A DNA stretch of 40,102 nucleotides from GCA-002282575 sp964416645 (GTDB lineage Bacteria; Pseudomonadota; Gammaproteobacteria; Thiomicrospirales; Thiomicrospiraceae). Where the stretch lies: the NCBI GenBank assembly GCA_964416645.1, contig CAYQEZ010000014.1:1-40102 (forward strand). The letters run 5' to 3'. The notes below the pieces were generated by a model. The model did not search any database. It was not told the DNA's origin and saw nothing but the letters and a program-made list of their open reading frames with translations. Position numbers and translations under genes: made by a program. Shown one piece after another: positions 24,950 through 32,931 of this stretch (positions are counted from its first letter, which is position 1; the number at the start of each line of letters is the position of its first letter).

Positions 24950-27607
24950 TTAAAGTGTCCAAGGTGCGGGTTTATCCGCATCGATACCATAACGGGCAAT
25001 GGCATCAGCGACCATTTGAGCGGGTACTTCACCACGATCCGCCAAAGCCTTGAGTGTTGCAATAACAACATAATGCGCATTGACTTCAAAGAACTGACGC
25101 AACTGAGCGCGTGTATCCGAACGACCGTAACCGTCTGTACCCAAGACAACAAAATCACCTGGAATGAAGGCACGAACTTGATCGGCATAAGCACGTAGGT
25201 AATCTGTTGCAGCAATCACTGGACCTTCACTACCCGCTAACTGCTTGGTAATGAAGGGCACGCGTTTATGTTCTAATGGATGCAAGGTATTCCAACGCTC
25301 ACACTCATCACCATCGCGTTTAAGCAAGTTGAAACTGGTTGCCGACCAAACGTCCGCTTGAACGCCCCAGTCTTGCGCCAACAACTCAGCCGCTTTAATC
25401 ACTTCACGTAAAATCGTACCCGAACCCATTAACTGCGCTCTTGGACCATCGCCATTCGCTTCCGATAAACGGTACAAACCTTGAATAATCTGATCTTCTA
25501 CGCCAACAGGCATCGCAGGATGCTCATAGTTTTCGTTCATTACCGTGACATAGTAAAAGACTTTGTCTTTTTCGGCTGTCATACGACGCAGGCCATCTTG
25601 AATAATGACCGCCAATTCGTAAGCAAAGGTCGGGTCATAAGTCATACAGTTAGGTACTTGACCAAACTGAATCAGGTTGTGACCATCTTGATGTTGCAGA
25701 CCTTCACCCGCTAAGGTCGTACGACCAGCAGTACCACCAAGCATAAAGCCACGCGCTTGCGAATCGCCCGCTGCCCACACCAAATCCCCAATGCGTTGGA
25801 AACCAAACATCGAGTAGTAAATGTAGAATGGAATCATCGCCACGCCATGATTGGCATAACTGGTTGCGGCGGCAATCCAAGACGACATAGCACCCGCTTC
25901 GTTAATCCCCTCTTGTAAAACCTGACCATTCTGCGCTTGTTTATACCACATTACTTGGTCAGCATCGACTGGCTCGTACAACTGACCCGCTGGGTCATAA
26001 ATACCCACTTGGCGGAACAGCCCTTCCATACCAAAAGTACGCGCTTCGTCTGGAATAATCGGCACCACACGAGGACCAACCGCTTTGTCACGCAACAGCA
26101 CTGCCAAAATACGCACAAACGCCATGGTGGTTGACATGGTGCGTTCGCCCGTTCCTTGCAACAAGGCATCGAAAGCCGACAACTCTGGTACGGGTAGCAC
26201 TTCTGAACGATCTTGACGCGAAGGCAAATAACCACCTAAAGCCGCACGACGCTCATGTAAATATTTCATCACCGCCGAATCATCTTGTGGCTTGTAGAAA
26301 GGCACATTGTCCAGTTCGCTATCTGAAATCGGAATACTGAAACGATCACGGAAATGACGTAAGCCATTAATGTCAAGTTTTTTCTGTTGGTGAGCCGCCA
26401 TAGCGCCTTCACCATACTCGCCCATACCATAACCTTTAACCGTATGCGCTAAAATAACCGTTGGTTGTCCCACATGATTGGTTGCTTGTTGGTAAGCAGC
26501 ATAAATTTTACGTGGATCATGACCACCGCGCGATAGCTTAAAGATTTCATCGTCTGACATATCTTTAACGAGATCAGCCGTTTCTGGATATTTACCAAAG
26601 AAATGCTCGCGAACGTATGCAGGACCGCGCGCTTTGTAGGCTTGATACTCACCATCAACCACTTCCATCATACGCTGCATTAACTTACCAGACTTGTCGC
26701 GCGCTAATAAACCATCCCACTCACTGCCCCAAACGACTTTTAAGACATTCCAACCCGCACCACGGAAGTTACCCTCTAACTCTTGGATAATCTTACCGTT
26801 ACCACGTACAGGACCATCGAGGCGTTGCAAGTTACAGTTGACGACGAAAATCAAATTATCCAGCTTTTCACGATGCGCTAAGGCTATCGCGCCCTGAGAT
26901 TCTGGTTCATCCATTTCACCATCACCCAAGAATGCCCAGACTTTACGACCCGTTGCATCAATTAGTCCACGCGCGTGCATGTACTTCATAAATCGCGCTT
27001 GGTAAATCGCCATCAACGGCCCTAGTCCCATAGAAACAGTCGGGAACTGCCAGAAATCGGGCATTAACCAAGGATGCGGATAAGAAGACAATCCAGGAGC
27101 CGCCACTTCTTGACGGAAACGACCCAGATCTTCCTCACTCAAACGACCTTCCATAAAGGCGCGAGCGTACATACCTGGTGAGGTATGACCTTGGAAGAAA
27201 ATCATGTCCGCGCCTGTTGGCGCATCAGGACCTTTGAAAAAGTGGTTGAAACCCACTTCATAAAGGGTTGCACTAGAAGCAAAAGACGCAATATGACCAC
27301 CCAATTCGCTAGATAAGCGATTGGCTTTCACCACCATTGCCATCGCATTCCAACGAATTAATGAGCGTAAACGACCTTCAATTTCTTGATCGCCTGGATA
27401 AGCAGACTGTTGCTCAGCAGGAATGGTGTTGATGTAAGGCGTGTTAGCACTGTAAAGCGTATCAATACCATATTTGCGCGCGTGCGCAATTAAGCTATTG
27501 ATGAGATGTTGTGCTTTCTCCGTTCCTTCAAACTCCACCACCGACGCAAGGGCATCTAACCACTCTTGCGTTTCTTGTGGATCAAGGTCAACAAAGGTTT
27601 CGCTCAT
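24950..27607 (-). CDS. aceE: Pyruvate dehydrogenase E1 component, homodimeric
   Basis: This 885-residue thiamine-diphosphate enzyme decarboxylates pyruvate and acetylates the lipoyl arm of E2. It is the homodimeric AceE type, the same size as E. coli AceE (887). The N-terminus has DPQETQEWLDALASV, and substrate-region motifs include GHIASFASSATLYEVGFNHFF. The TPP/Mg motif is GDGEMDEPES, ending at VVNCNLQRLDGPVRGNGKI. The C-terminal TKase-like part has GTDGYGRSDTR. GAGGAA precedes the ATG by 5 nt. A 141-nt leader region with an inverted repeat separates it from the upstream phosphatase gene. No pdhR gene is adjacent. Confidence 0.98.
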   Translation of the reverse strand: MSETFVDLDPQETQEWLDALASVVEFEGTEKAQHLINSLIAHARKYGIDTLYSANTPYINTIPAEQQSAYPGDQEIEGRLRSLIRWNAMAMVVKANRLSSELGGHIASFASSATLYEVGFNHFFKGPDAPTGADMIFFQGHTSPGMYARAFMEGRLSEEDLGRFRQEVAAPGLSSYPHPWLMPDFWQFPTVSMGLGPLMAIYQARFMKYMHARGLIDATGRKVWAFLGDGEMDEPESQGAIALAHREKLDNLIFVVNCNLQRLDGPVRGNGKIIQELEGNFRGAGWNVLKVVWGSEWDGLLARDKSGKLMQRMMEVVDGEYQAYKARGPAYVREHFFGKYPETADLVKDMSDDEIFKLSRGGHDPRKIYAAYQQATNHVGQPTVILAHTVKGYGMGEYGEGAMAAHQQKKLDINGLRHFRDRFSIPISDSELDNVPFYKPQDDSAVMKYLHERRAALGGYLPSRQDRSEVLPVPELSAFDALLQGTGERTMSTTMAFVRILAVLLRDKAVGPRVVPIIPDEARTFGMEGLFRQVGIYDPAGQLYEPVDADQVMWYKQAQNGQVLQEGINEAGAMSSWIAAATSYANHGVAMIPFYIYYSMFGFQRIGDLVWAAGDSQARGFMLGGTAGRTTLAGEGLQHQDGHNLIQFGQVPNCMTYDPTFAYELAVIIQDGLRRMTAEKDKVFYYVTVMNENYEHPAMPVGVEDQIIQGLYRLSEANGDGPRAQLMGSGTILREVIKAAELLAQDWGVQADVWSATSFNLLKRDGDECERWNTLHPLEHKRVPFITKQLAGSEGPVIAATDYLRAYADQVRAFIPGDFVVLGTDGYGRSDTRAQLRQFFEVNAHYVVIATLKALADRGEVPAQMVADAIARYGIDADKPAPWTL

Positions 27608-27669
27608 ATTTCTTCCTCATGGGGTCATGAAAATTAACACACCAGCAACAAACGCAGACGGGTAAGTCA

Positions 27670-27694
27670 GGCTGGCATGCGCTATGAGCCAGCC
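27670..27694. repeat. Inverted repeat in the aceE leader
   Basis: GGCTGGC (27670-27676) and GCCAGCC (27688-27694) form a perfect 7-bp stem over an 11-nt loop, 63 nt before aceE. In the transcribed (minus) direction no T tract follows, so it looks less like a terminator than an operator or leader hairpin. It does not match the PdhR operator pattern. Confidence 0.5.
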
Positions 27695-27748
27695 CTTTTA
27701 TGCGTCCATTGATGGCAAAATGGTTTTAATATGATACCAGATATCCCG

Positions 27749-28423
27749 TCAAACTGCCTTGTCATTGGCGCGAAGGGATAAAATTGGCCAGCCTTGAGTT
27801 TGCGCATAATCGCGTAAAACATCATCAGGATCAACGGCAATGGGATGATTAACCTGTTGTAATAAAGGCAAATCATTACGCGAATCTGAATAGAACCAAG
27901 TTTCAGAGGGCGCGAAGCCCTTTTGCGCTAACCATTGTTGCAAGCGCTGAATTTTTCCTTCTTGAAAACTGGGGATACCAACCACGTCACCTAAGACATG
28001 CCCGAACTCATCAAAGTCGGGATCAGTCGCAATCATTTCATCGATTCCCAACCATCGCACAATGGGCTCGGTAATAAAGCGATTGGTGGCCGTAATGACC
28101 AACAGCTGATGTCCCTGATTGCGATGAGAGTCAATCAATTCAAAGGCTTTGGGTAAGGCTAAAGGTTCAATGACCGTATGCATAAACTCCTGATGTAAAG
28201 TTCTGAGTTCAGCAACGGGAATGCCCACCAACGGTGCTAACGCAAAACGCTGATAAGCAATAATATCTAATTGACCCGACTTATAATCTGCATAAAAAGC
28301 AGCGTTTTGTGTTGCATAAGCTGTTGCGTCAACTAAGCCCTTGCGCACCACAAACTCACCCCATTCGTAATCACTATCACCCGCGATGAGGGTGTTATCC
28401 AAATCAAATATCGCTAATTTCAT
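27749..28423 (-). CDS. HAD-IB family phosphatase (SerB-like)
   Basis: This 224-residue HAD subfamily IB hydrolase has motif I DLDNTLIAGDSDYEWG (nucleophile in the first Asp pair), motif II ITATNRF, a motif III lysine in EGKIQRL, and motif IV YSDSRNDLPLL. The four-helix cap with NAAFYADYKSGQLDIIAYQ is typical of the proteobacterial group often labelled phosphoserine phosphatase-like. It lacks the ACT domains of true SerB. The substrate cannot be told: phosphoserine, histidinol phosphate and other small phosphates are all possible. It lies upstream of aceE on the same strand with a 141-nt gap. Confidence 0.82.
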   Translation of the reverse strand: MKLAIFDLDNTLIAGDSDYEWGEFVVRKGLVDATAYATQNAAFYADYKSGQLDIIAYQRFALAPLVGIPVAELRTLHQEFMHTVIEPLALPKAFELIDSHRNQGHQLLVITATNRFITEPIVRWLGIDEMIATDPDFDEFGHVLGDVVGIPSFQEGKIQRLQQWLAQKGFAPSETWFYSDSRNDLPLLQQVNHPIAVDPDDVLRDYAQTQGWPILSLRANDKAV

Positions 28424-28450
28424 ACCCTGCTACCCACAATTCTAAGAAAG

Positions 28451-28484
28451 GTCTGAAAAATAAGGCTTTCGCCTTTTTTCAGAC
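28451..28484. terminator. Bidirectional hairpin with T tracts
   Basis: GTCTGAAAA and TTTTCAGAC enclose AAGGC-TTTC-GCCTT, with a 2-nt bulge, giving a 14-bp stem. On the minus strand the loop is a GAAA tetraloop and the stem is followed by ATTTTTC; on the plus strand the stem ends in TTTTTTC. It resembles an intrinsic terminator in both directions. It lies 28 nt upstream of the phosphatase start on its strand, so it would insulate that gene from minus-strand transcripts. Confidence 0.6.
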
Positions 28485-28550
28485 TTCCTAACTTATTTTT
28501 TAGTTGGTGGAAGGGGTATTATCAATGTGTTACAGGGTAAAAATGACCAA

Positions 28551-28574
28551 CCCCTTCCCCCAAGCCCCCAACCC
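28551..28574 (-). other. G-quadruplex-forming motif
   Basis: On the minus strand four G runs (3, 5, 5 and 4 bases) are separated by loops of 2, 3 and 2 bases. This fits the G3+N1-7 pattern for an intramolecular quadruplex exactly. It is intergenic, about 195 nt before the cytochrome gene. Folding in the cell is not shown. Confidence 0.6.
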
Positions 28575-28694
28575 GTTGCATTTTTCAGATATTCTCTGAT
28601 AACTAGGGTGCATGCTATACCATCTTGCAAAGCAAGAAAACGCTTTTTTAAAATGGATTGCACTAACTTGATAACAATATGACGAAGAGGCAAC

Positions 28695-28723
28695 TTCCCA
28701 TTCCATCAACAATACTTTATGAT
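28695..28723 (+). promoter_or_regulatory. Candidate sigma70 promoter of the cytochrome gene
   Basis: TTCCCA (28695-28700, 4 of 6) and TATGAT (28718-28723, 5 of 6) are 17 nt apart. The start would be near 28730, 40 nt before the ATG, which has AAGAGGG 8 nt upstream. Confidence 0.5.
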
Positions 28724-28769
28724 GAACCTGTACCACCATTAATTACACTCGATCAAGAGGGCTAATATC

Positions 28770-29042
28770 ATGTTGAAACCATTACTTTTTACAGGCATTT
28801 GCTTAAGCATTAGCGCACCCAGCTTCGCCAACAGTGATCATGCCAAAAAACTCATTCAAACCAACTGCGTCAGCTGTCACCAAGCCGACATTTACAAACG
28901 TGACAACCGCAAGGTTAAAAACCTAAACAGCTTAGCAACTTTTGTTGAGAACTGTAATACACAAACCTCTGCTGGCTGGTTCCCAGAAGATGTTGATGCG
29001 GTGGTTAAGTATTTAAACGCAAACTATTACAAATTTAAGTAA
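28770..29042 (+). CDS. Small monohaem c-type cytochrome
   Basis: This 90-residue periplasmic protein has a Sec signal peptide (1-20, cleavage after SFA) and one CxxCH haem-attachment site, C33-V-S-C36-H37. The conserved end GWFPEDVDAVVKYLN...YYKF matches a family of small proteobacterial cytochromes of unknown partner. The mature part contains no methionine, so the usual Met sixth ligand is absent; another residue or a vacant site must replace it. An extra cysteine, C62, is present. It is a single-gene unit with its own promoter and a strong terminator. It probably acts in periplasmic electron transfer; the partner is unknown. Confidence 0.85.
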   Translation: MLKPLLFTGICLSISAPSFANSDHAKKLIQTNCVSCHQADIYKRDNRKVKNLNSLATFVENCNTQTSAGWFPEDVDAVVKYLNANYYKFK

Positions 29043-29050
29043 GACCAACC

Positions 29051-29081
29051 AAAAAAAGCCAGCGAATGCGCTGGCTTTTTT
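29051..29081. terminator. Bidirectional terminator after the cytochrome gene
   Basis: Seven A, GCCAGCG, loop AATG, CGCTGGC and six T form a perfect stem of 13 bp with T tracts both ways. It lies between the converging cytochrome gene and rluB. Confidence 0.94.
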
Positions 29082-29108
29082 ACATTCTGTTTTGTTGATT
29101 AATTCACA

Positions 29109-30167
29109 TCAGTCAATATAGTCATCATCGTTATCCCGCCACGTCTTACGAGATACAGGTTTGCGACTGAGTGTTGTTCTAGTTTGTGATTGCACCTTTC
29201 CCTGCTCAACAGCAACCATTTTACGCGGTGTCGGTAAGCTACCGCGTTGACGAACTTCCGATCCATTCGAACGTGAATTACGGCGCTGTGATAACCCTCC
29301 TTCCCTATCAGCGGAAGCCTCATTCCGATTATCTTTCTTGCTGTAAGGAGCAAATGCCATACGAGTGCCATCTCTGTTAAATGGACGCGCTGCCTTAGGC
29401 GGTTCAGGTGCTTCCATTTTAGGCAAGTCCACCATAGTCAAGAGTCCATTAATTTGCTCTAAACTGGCTGGCATGGTTTTACCCTGACGCAAAGTTTTCG
29501 GTAAGCTGATATTACCAAAGGCAATACGCTTCAAACGACTCACTTGCACGCCCTGACTTTCCCACAGTCGACGCACCTCGCGGTTACGTCCTTCTAGCAA
29601 AGTAACCTTGTACCAACGGTTGATACTGTCCGTCGGTTCAAAAGATTTCAAGGGTTCTAGCTTATCAAAATTCGCCATACCATCATCCAAGGGAACACCT
29701 TGAACCAACTTGTCTAAAATATCTTTTGATACCTCACCAAAAACACGCACTAGGTAAGCTCTTTCAATGGCCTTTGAAGGATGCATGAGACGATTGGCCA
29801 ATTCACCATTATTGGTTAACAATAGCAAACCCGTCGTATTGACGTCCAAACGACCAACAGCAATCCAACGCCCCGACTTAGGCTTAGGCAAACGCGCAAA
29901 AATGGTGTCACGACCTTGCTCATCCGAACGCGTAACCAGTTCATTTTCAGGCTTATTGTATAAAATAACTTCGGTAACTGGGACAGCTAACTCTTGTGGC
30001 GATAAGCGACGACCGCGTACCTGCAACTGATCCTTTTCGCTAACGCGATCACCCAACTTAGCCACTTGACCATTGACCTTCACAAAGCCCGCACTAATCC
30101 AAGCTTCAATTTCACGCCTTGATCCTAAGCCTGCTCGCGCCAAGACTTTTTGTAATTTCTCATCCAT
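29109..30167 (-). CDS. rluB: 23S rRNA pseudouridine(2605) synthase RluB
   Basis: The 352-residue RsuA-family pseudouridine synthase has an N-terminal S4 RNA-binding domain (1-60: KLQKVLARAGLGSRREIEAWI). The catalytic domain has Asp in GRLDVNTTGLLLLTNNG, then EGRNREVRRLWESQG and RLKRIAFG. A basic, disordered C-terminal tail (about 255-352, many R/K/N/S) is typical of RluB and absent from RluE/RsuA. It modifies U2605 near the peptidyl-transferase centre. It follows yciO by 14 nt on the same strand; the same association is seen in E. coli. Confidence 0.93.
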   Translation of the reverse strand: MDEKLQKVLARAGLGSRREIEAWISAGFVKVNGQVAKLGDRVSEKDQLQVRGRRLSPQELAVPVTEVILYNKPENELVTRSDEQGRDTIFARLPKPKSGRWIAVGRLDVNTTGLLLLTNNGELANRLMHPSKAIERAYLVRVFGEVSKDILDKLVQGVPLDDGMANFDKLEPLKSFEPTDSINRWYKVTLLEGRNREVRRLWESQGVQVSRLKRIAFGNISLPKTLRQGKTMPASLEQINGLLTMVDLPKMEAPEPPKAARPFNRDGTRMAFAPYSKKDNRNEASADREGGLSQRRNSRSNGSEVRQRGSLPTPRKMVAVEQGKVQSQTRTTLSRKPVSRKTWRDNDDDYID

Positions 30168-30181
30168 CGCTATTTTTTTCC

Positions 30182-30790
30182 TTACAACTTTCCAGCACCC
30201 TGACGAATGATTTCCGCTTCGCCACTGGTTAAATCTACCACGGTTGTCGGCTCATGCCCTACCCAACCTGAATCGATGATGCCATCAATCTGTGCTCCAA
30301 TGCGTTCTTCAATGGTATCCGCATCAACCAAAGGCCAATCCTCATCAGGCATTATTAAACTCACGCTCAATAAAGGACCAGCTAACTCGTCTAGCAATGC
30401 TTGAACCACCTTATAGTCTGGTACACGCAGACCAATCGTGCTACGCTTGGGATGCCAGAGTCGTTTGGGCACATCTTTTGTTGCTGGTAAAATAATAGTA
30501 AAGGCACCGGGCGTCATGCTTTTTAGCATACGAAAAACGCGATTATCTACCTGAGCATACTGACTTAAATGCGATAAGTCTTTACAAACTAGTGTAAAGT
30601 GATGGGTTTCGGATAAAGCACGAATGCGACGAATACGTTCTACTGCGTCTTTACTGTCAAGACAACAACCCAGAGCATAACCTGAATCTGTGGGATAAGC
30701 GATTACCCCCCCTTTTTGCAAACACTGCGTTGCTTGCAACAACAAGCGTTGTTGCGGATTGTCTGGATGAACTTGCCAACGTTGAGGCAT
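30182..30790 (-). CDS. yciO: YciO-type Sua5/YrdC family protein
   Basis: This 202-residue single-domain YrdC-fold protein has the family features GGVIAYPTDSGYALGC, TPGAFTIILPAT and KRSTIGLRVPD. The KRSTIG block and the neighbouring rluB point to YciO rather than TsaC, the threonylcarbamoyl-AMP synthase of t6A synthesis. YciO's own role is poorly settled; weak TsaC-like activity has been discussed for it. A perfect -10 hexamer TATAAT (minus strand, 30835-30840) lies 45 nt upstream, though without a good -35. Confidence 0.9.
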   Translation of the reverse strand: MPQRWQVHPDNPQQRLLLQATQCLQKGGVIAYPTDSGYALGCCLDSKDAVERIRRIRALSETHHFTLVCKDLSHLSQYAQVDNRVFRMLKSMTPGAFTIILPATKDVPKRLWHPKRSTIGLRVPDYKVVQALLDELAGPLLSVSLIMPDEDWPLVDADTIEERIGAQIDGIIDSGWVGHEPTTVVDLTSGEAEIIRQGAGKL

Positions 30791-30834
30791 AACAGACGAC
30801 TCACTATCTATATCAATAATTTCATGTGATGTGT

Positions 30835-30840
30835 ATTATA
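30835..30840 (-). promoter_or_regulatory. Perfect -10 box before yciO-rluB
   Basis: TATAAT on the minus strand is 45 nt upstream of yciO. No hexamer resembling TTGACA is found 15-18 nt upstream, so the promoter may need an activator or is only a chance match. Confidence 0.4.
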
Positions 30841-30922
30841 GCTTGAAGCCAGTCTAAACGCTTAGCACTGCTGGTCAATTAATCCACTTTTATCCATTGT
30901 CTTTTACACGGAGTCGAATGTA

Positions 30923-31393
30923 ATGAGTATTGCATTAAATCAAGCACTTCCCGCCTTTTCTGTTTCTGCTTACCCAGAACAAACTCTTACCCAAGATAAT
31001 TTCAAAGGTCATTGGACTGTGCTTTATTTTTATCCACGCGATGACACACCAGGTTGTACGCAAGAAAGTTTAGCTTTTCAAGAACGTTTAAATGATTTTG
31101 AAATTTTATCCACTGCTGTGATTGGCGTATCACGTGATAATATGAAATCACACGAGAAGTTTTCGCATAAATTTAACCTAACCTTTCCATTAATTTGTGA
31201 TACTGATGAGCAACTATGTCAGCTTTTTGCGGTTTTGAAAGAAAAAACTAACTATGGCAAAAAATACATAGGTATTGAACGCAGCACCTTCTTGATTGAT
31301 CCAGAAGGCGTTGTGCGCTACGAATGGCGTAAAGTGAGCGTACCAGAACATGTTGAAGCAGTGATCGCACAACTAAAACAACTGATGGCATAA
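30923..31393 (+). CDS. bcp: Thioredoxin-dependent peroxiredoxin Bcp
   Basis: This 156-residue peroxiredoxin of the Bcp/PrxQ group reduces hydrogen and organic peroxides with thioredoxin. The peroxidatic Cys45 lies in YPRDDTPGCTQES, and the catalytic Arg region is IERSTFLIDPEG. The resolving cysteine five residues later in E. coli Bcp (C50) is missing: position 50 is Leu. So it may act as a one-Cys enzyme or use C92 or C99. GGAG stands 9 nt before the ATG. phoH follows after 28 nt, probably in one operon. Confidence 0.94.
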   Translation: MSIALNQALPAFSVSAYPEQTLTQDNFKGHWTVLYFYPRDDTPGCTQESLAFQERLNDFEILSTAVIGVSRDNMKSHEKFSHKFNLTFPLICDTDEQLCQLFAVLKEKTNYGKKYIGIERSTFLIDPEGVVRYEWRKVSVPEHVEAVIAQLKQLMA

Positions 31394-31421
31394 TTTGAAA
31401 TGACTAACTAGGAGCGACTCG

Positions 31422-32870
31422 ATGATTGCCAACCGCACCCACATTGCCAGTAAACGCCTTTTTGTCATCGACACGAATGTATTGATGCATGATCCAATGG
31501 CATTATTTGCATTCGATGAACACGATTTATTCATTCCCATGGTGGTACTCGAAGAATTAGATGCCAACAAAAAAGGGATTTCTGAAATTGCTCGCAACGT
31601 ACGTGAAACTAACCGATTACTAGATCAATTAATTGGCAACGCCAGTGCAGCAGAAATCGAGAAAGGACTTCCTCTAGCCAACATCGCCAATATGGGGTTG
31701 GGCAAAAACAAGCCTGTGGGTAAAGGGCGCAAGGGTAATCCTGGGAAATTGTATTTTGAAACGCGTCCGCTCAATTTTGACCTTAATGAAATTTTCCCAA
31801 CACATAAAGCCGACAACACCATTCTCAAGTGTGGATTAGCACTACAACGACTCGATCCGAAGACGCATGTCACGCTCGTCACGAAAGACATTAACATGCG
31901 CATTAAGGCATCAGCTGTCGGTTTACATGCCGAAGATTATTTTAATGACAGCGTTGTTGAAGACAGCGACTTACTTTACACCGGCATGCGCGAGCTGCCC
32001 GATGACTACTTTGAAAACAATGGCGAGGCCTTGACTTCTTGGCAAGAAGGAAGCAATACCTACTATCGCATTGAAACCCCTACCGATAATCCTTGGGTAG
32101 CCAATGAATGCCTGCATACCACCGATGAACACGGCTTCTCCGCCATCGTTGACCGCATTGATGGTAACAGCAGTGTGCTGCGCTTCCCACGCGACTATCG
32201 CAACAGCCACCAAAGCGTTTGGGGTATTCACGCGCGTAACCGCGAGCAAAATTTCGCCCTAAATTTTTTGATGGATCCTGATATTGATATCGTTACGCTA
32301 CTGGGCCCAGCGGGTACTGGTAAAACGCTATTGGCTTTAGCCGCTGGACTAGCGCAAACGATTGACGATAAACGTTATAACGAAATCATCATGACGCGCG
32401 CCACCATTCCAATTGGTGAAGACATTGGCTTTTTACCTGGCACCGAAGAAGAAAAAATGGCACCTTGGATGGGCGCCTTAATGGATAACCTTGAAGTCTT
32501 GACGCAACCAGAAGAAGGTGCAGCCAAATGGCAAACCAACACCACGCAAGAAATCATTAAGCAACGCATTAAAATTAAGTCGATGAACTTTATGCGTGGC
32601 CGAACCTTCTTGAATAAGTTTATCATCATTGATGAAGCGCAGAACCTAACACCCAAGCAGATGAAAACGCTCATTACCCGAGCGGGTCCTGGAACCAAGA
32701 TGGTGTGTATTGGTAATATTGCCCAAATTGATTCGCCTTATTTAAGCGAGACCACTTCAGGATTAACCTTTGTGGTCGATCACTTTAAGGGATGGCAACA
32801 CAATGCTCACATTACCTTACAGCGTGGTGAGCGTTCTCGTCTCGCCGACTTTGCTCAGCAAGTAATGTGA
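31422..32870 (+). CDS. phoH: PIN-PhoH protein (PhoH2-type RNase/helicase)
   Basis: This 482-residue two-domain protein has an N-terminal PIN RNase domain (about 12-155) with acidic residues in VIDTNVLMHDP (Asp17), EELD and TKDINMRIKA. A PhoH ATPase domain (about 250-482) follows, with Walker A GPAGTGKTLLALA, TRATIPIGEDIGFLPG, Walker B FIIIDEAQNLTP and sensor IGNIAQID. Such PhoH2 proteins in other bacteria unwind and cut RNA; the physiological role is unclear. AGGAG is 7 nt before the ATG. It begins a run with three poorly known genes downstream. Confidence 0.94.
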   Translation: MIANRTHIASKRLFVIDTNVLMHDPMALFAFDEHDLFIPMVVLEELDANKKGISEIARNVRETNRLLDQLIGNASAAEIEKGLPLANIANMGLGKNKPVGKGRKGNPGKLYFETRPLNFDLNEIFPTHKADNTILKCGLALQRLDPKTHVTLVTKDINMRIKASAVGLHAEDYFNDSVVEDSDLLYTGMRELPDDYFENNGEALTSWQEGSNTYYRIETPTDNPWVANECLHTTDEHGFSAIVDRIDGNSSVLRFPRDYRNSHQSVWGIHARNREQNFALNFLMDPDIDIVTLLGPAGTGKTLLALAAGLAQTIDDKRYNEIIMTRATIPIGEDIGFLPGTEEEKMAPWMGALMDNLEVLTQPEEGAAKWQTNTTQEIIKQRIKIKSMNFMRGRTFLNKFIIIDEAQNLTPKQMKTLITRAGPGTKMVCIGNIAQIDSPYLSETTSGLTFVVDHFKGWQHNAHITLQRGERSRLADFAQQVM

Positions 32871-32931
32871 ACTCGACCCAGTAACACAACGGCAGTTGGG
32901 CAACACCCACTGCCTTAATGGAGGTGATAGC

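Larger units (their letters stand above)
28424..28769. other. 346-nt gene-free gap between HAD phosphatase and cytochrome gene
   Basis: This is the only long gap in the window. It holds a strong hairpin with T tracts (28451-28484) and a run of G blocks on the minus strand (28551-28574). A 5-bp hairpin CTTGC-AAA-GCAAG (about 28623-28635) and the cytochrome promoter (28695-28723) follow. The two short minus-strand open frames inside have no recognisable protein features. The middle third could be a decayed element or an untranslated RNA; nothing decides it. Confidence 0.5.

Noticed and set aside
28493..28739. Two short minus-strand open frames in the intergenic gap
   Set aside because: They overlap each other, run through the G-block motif and show no recognisable protein features or good ribosome site.
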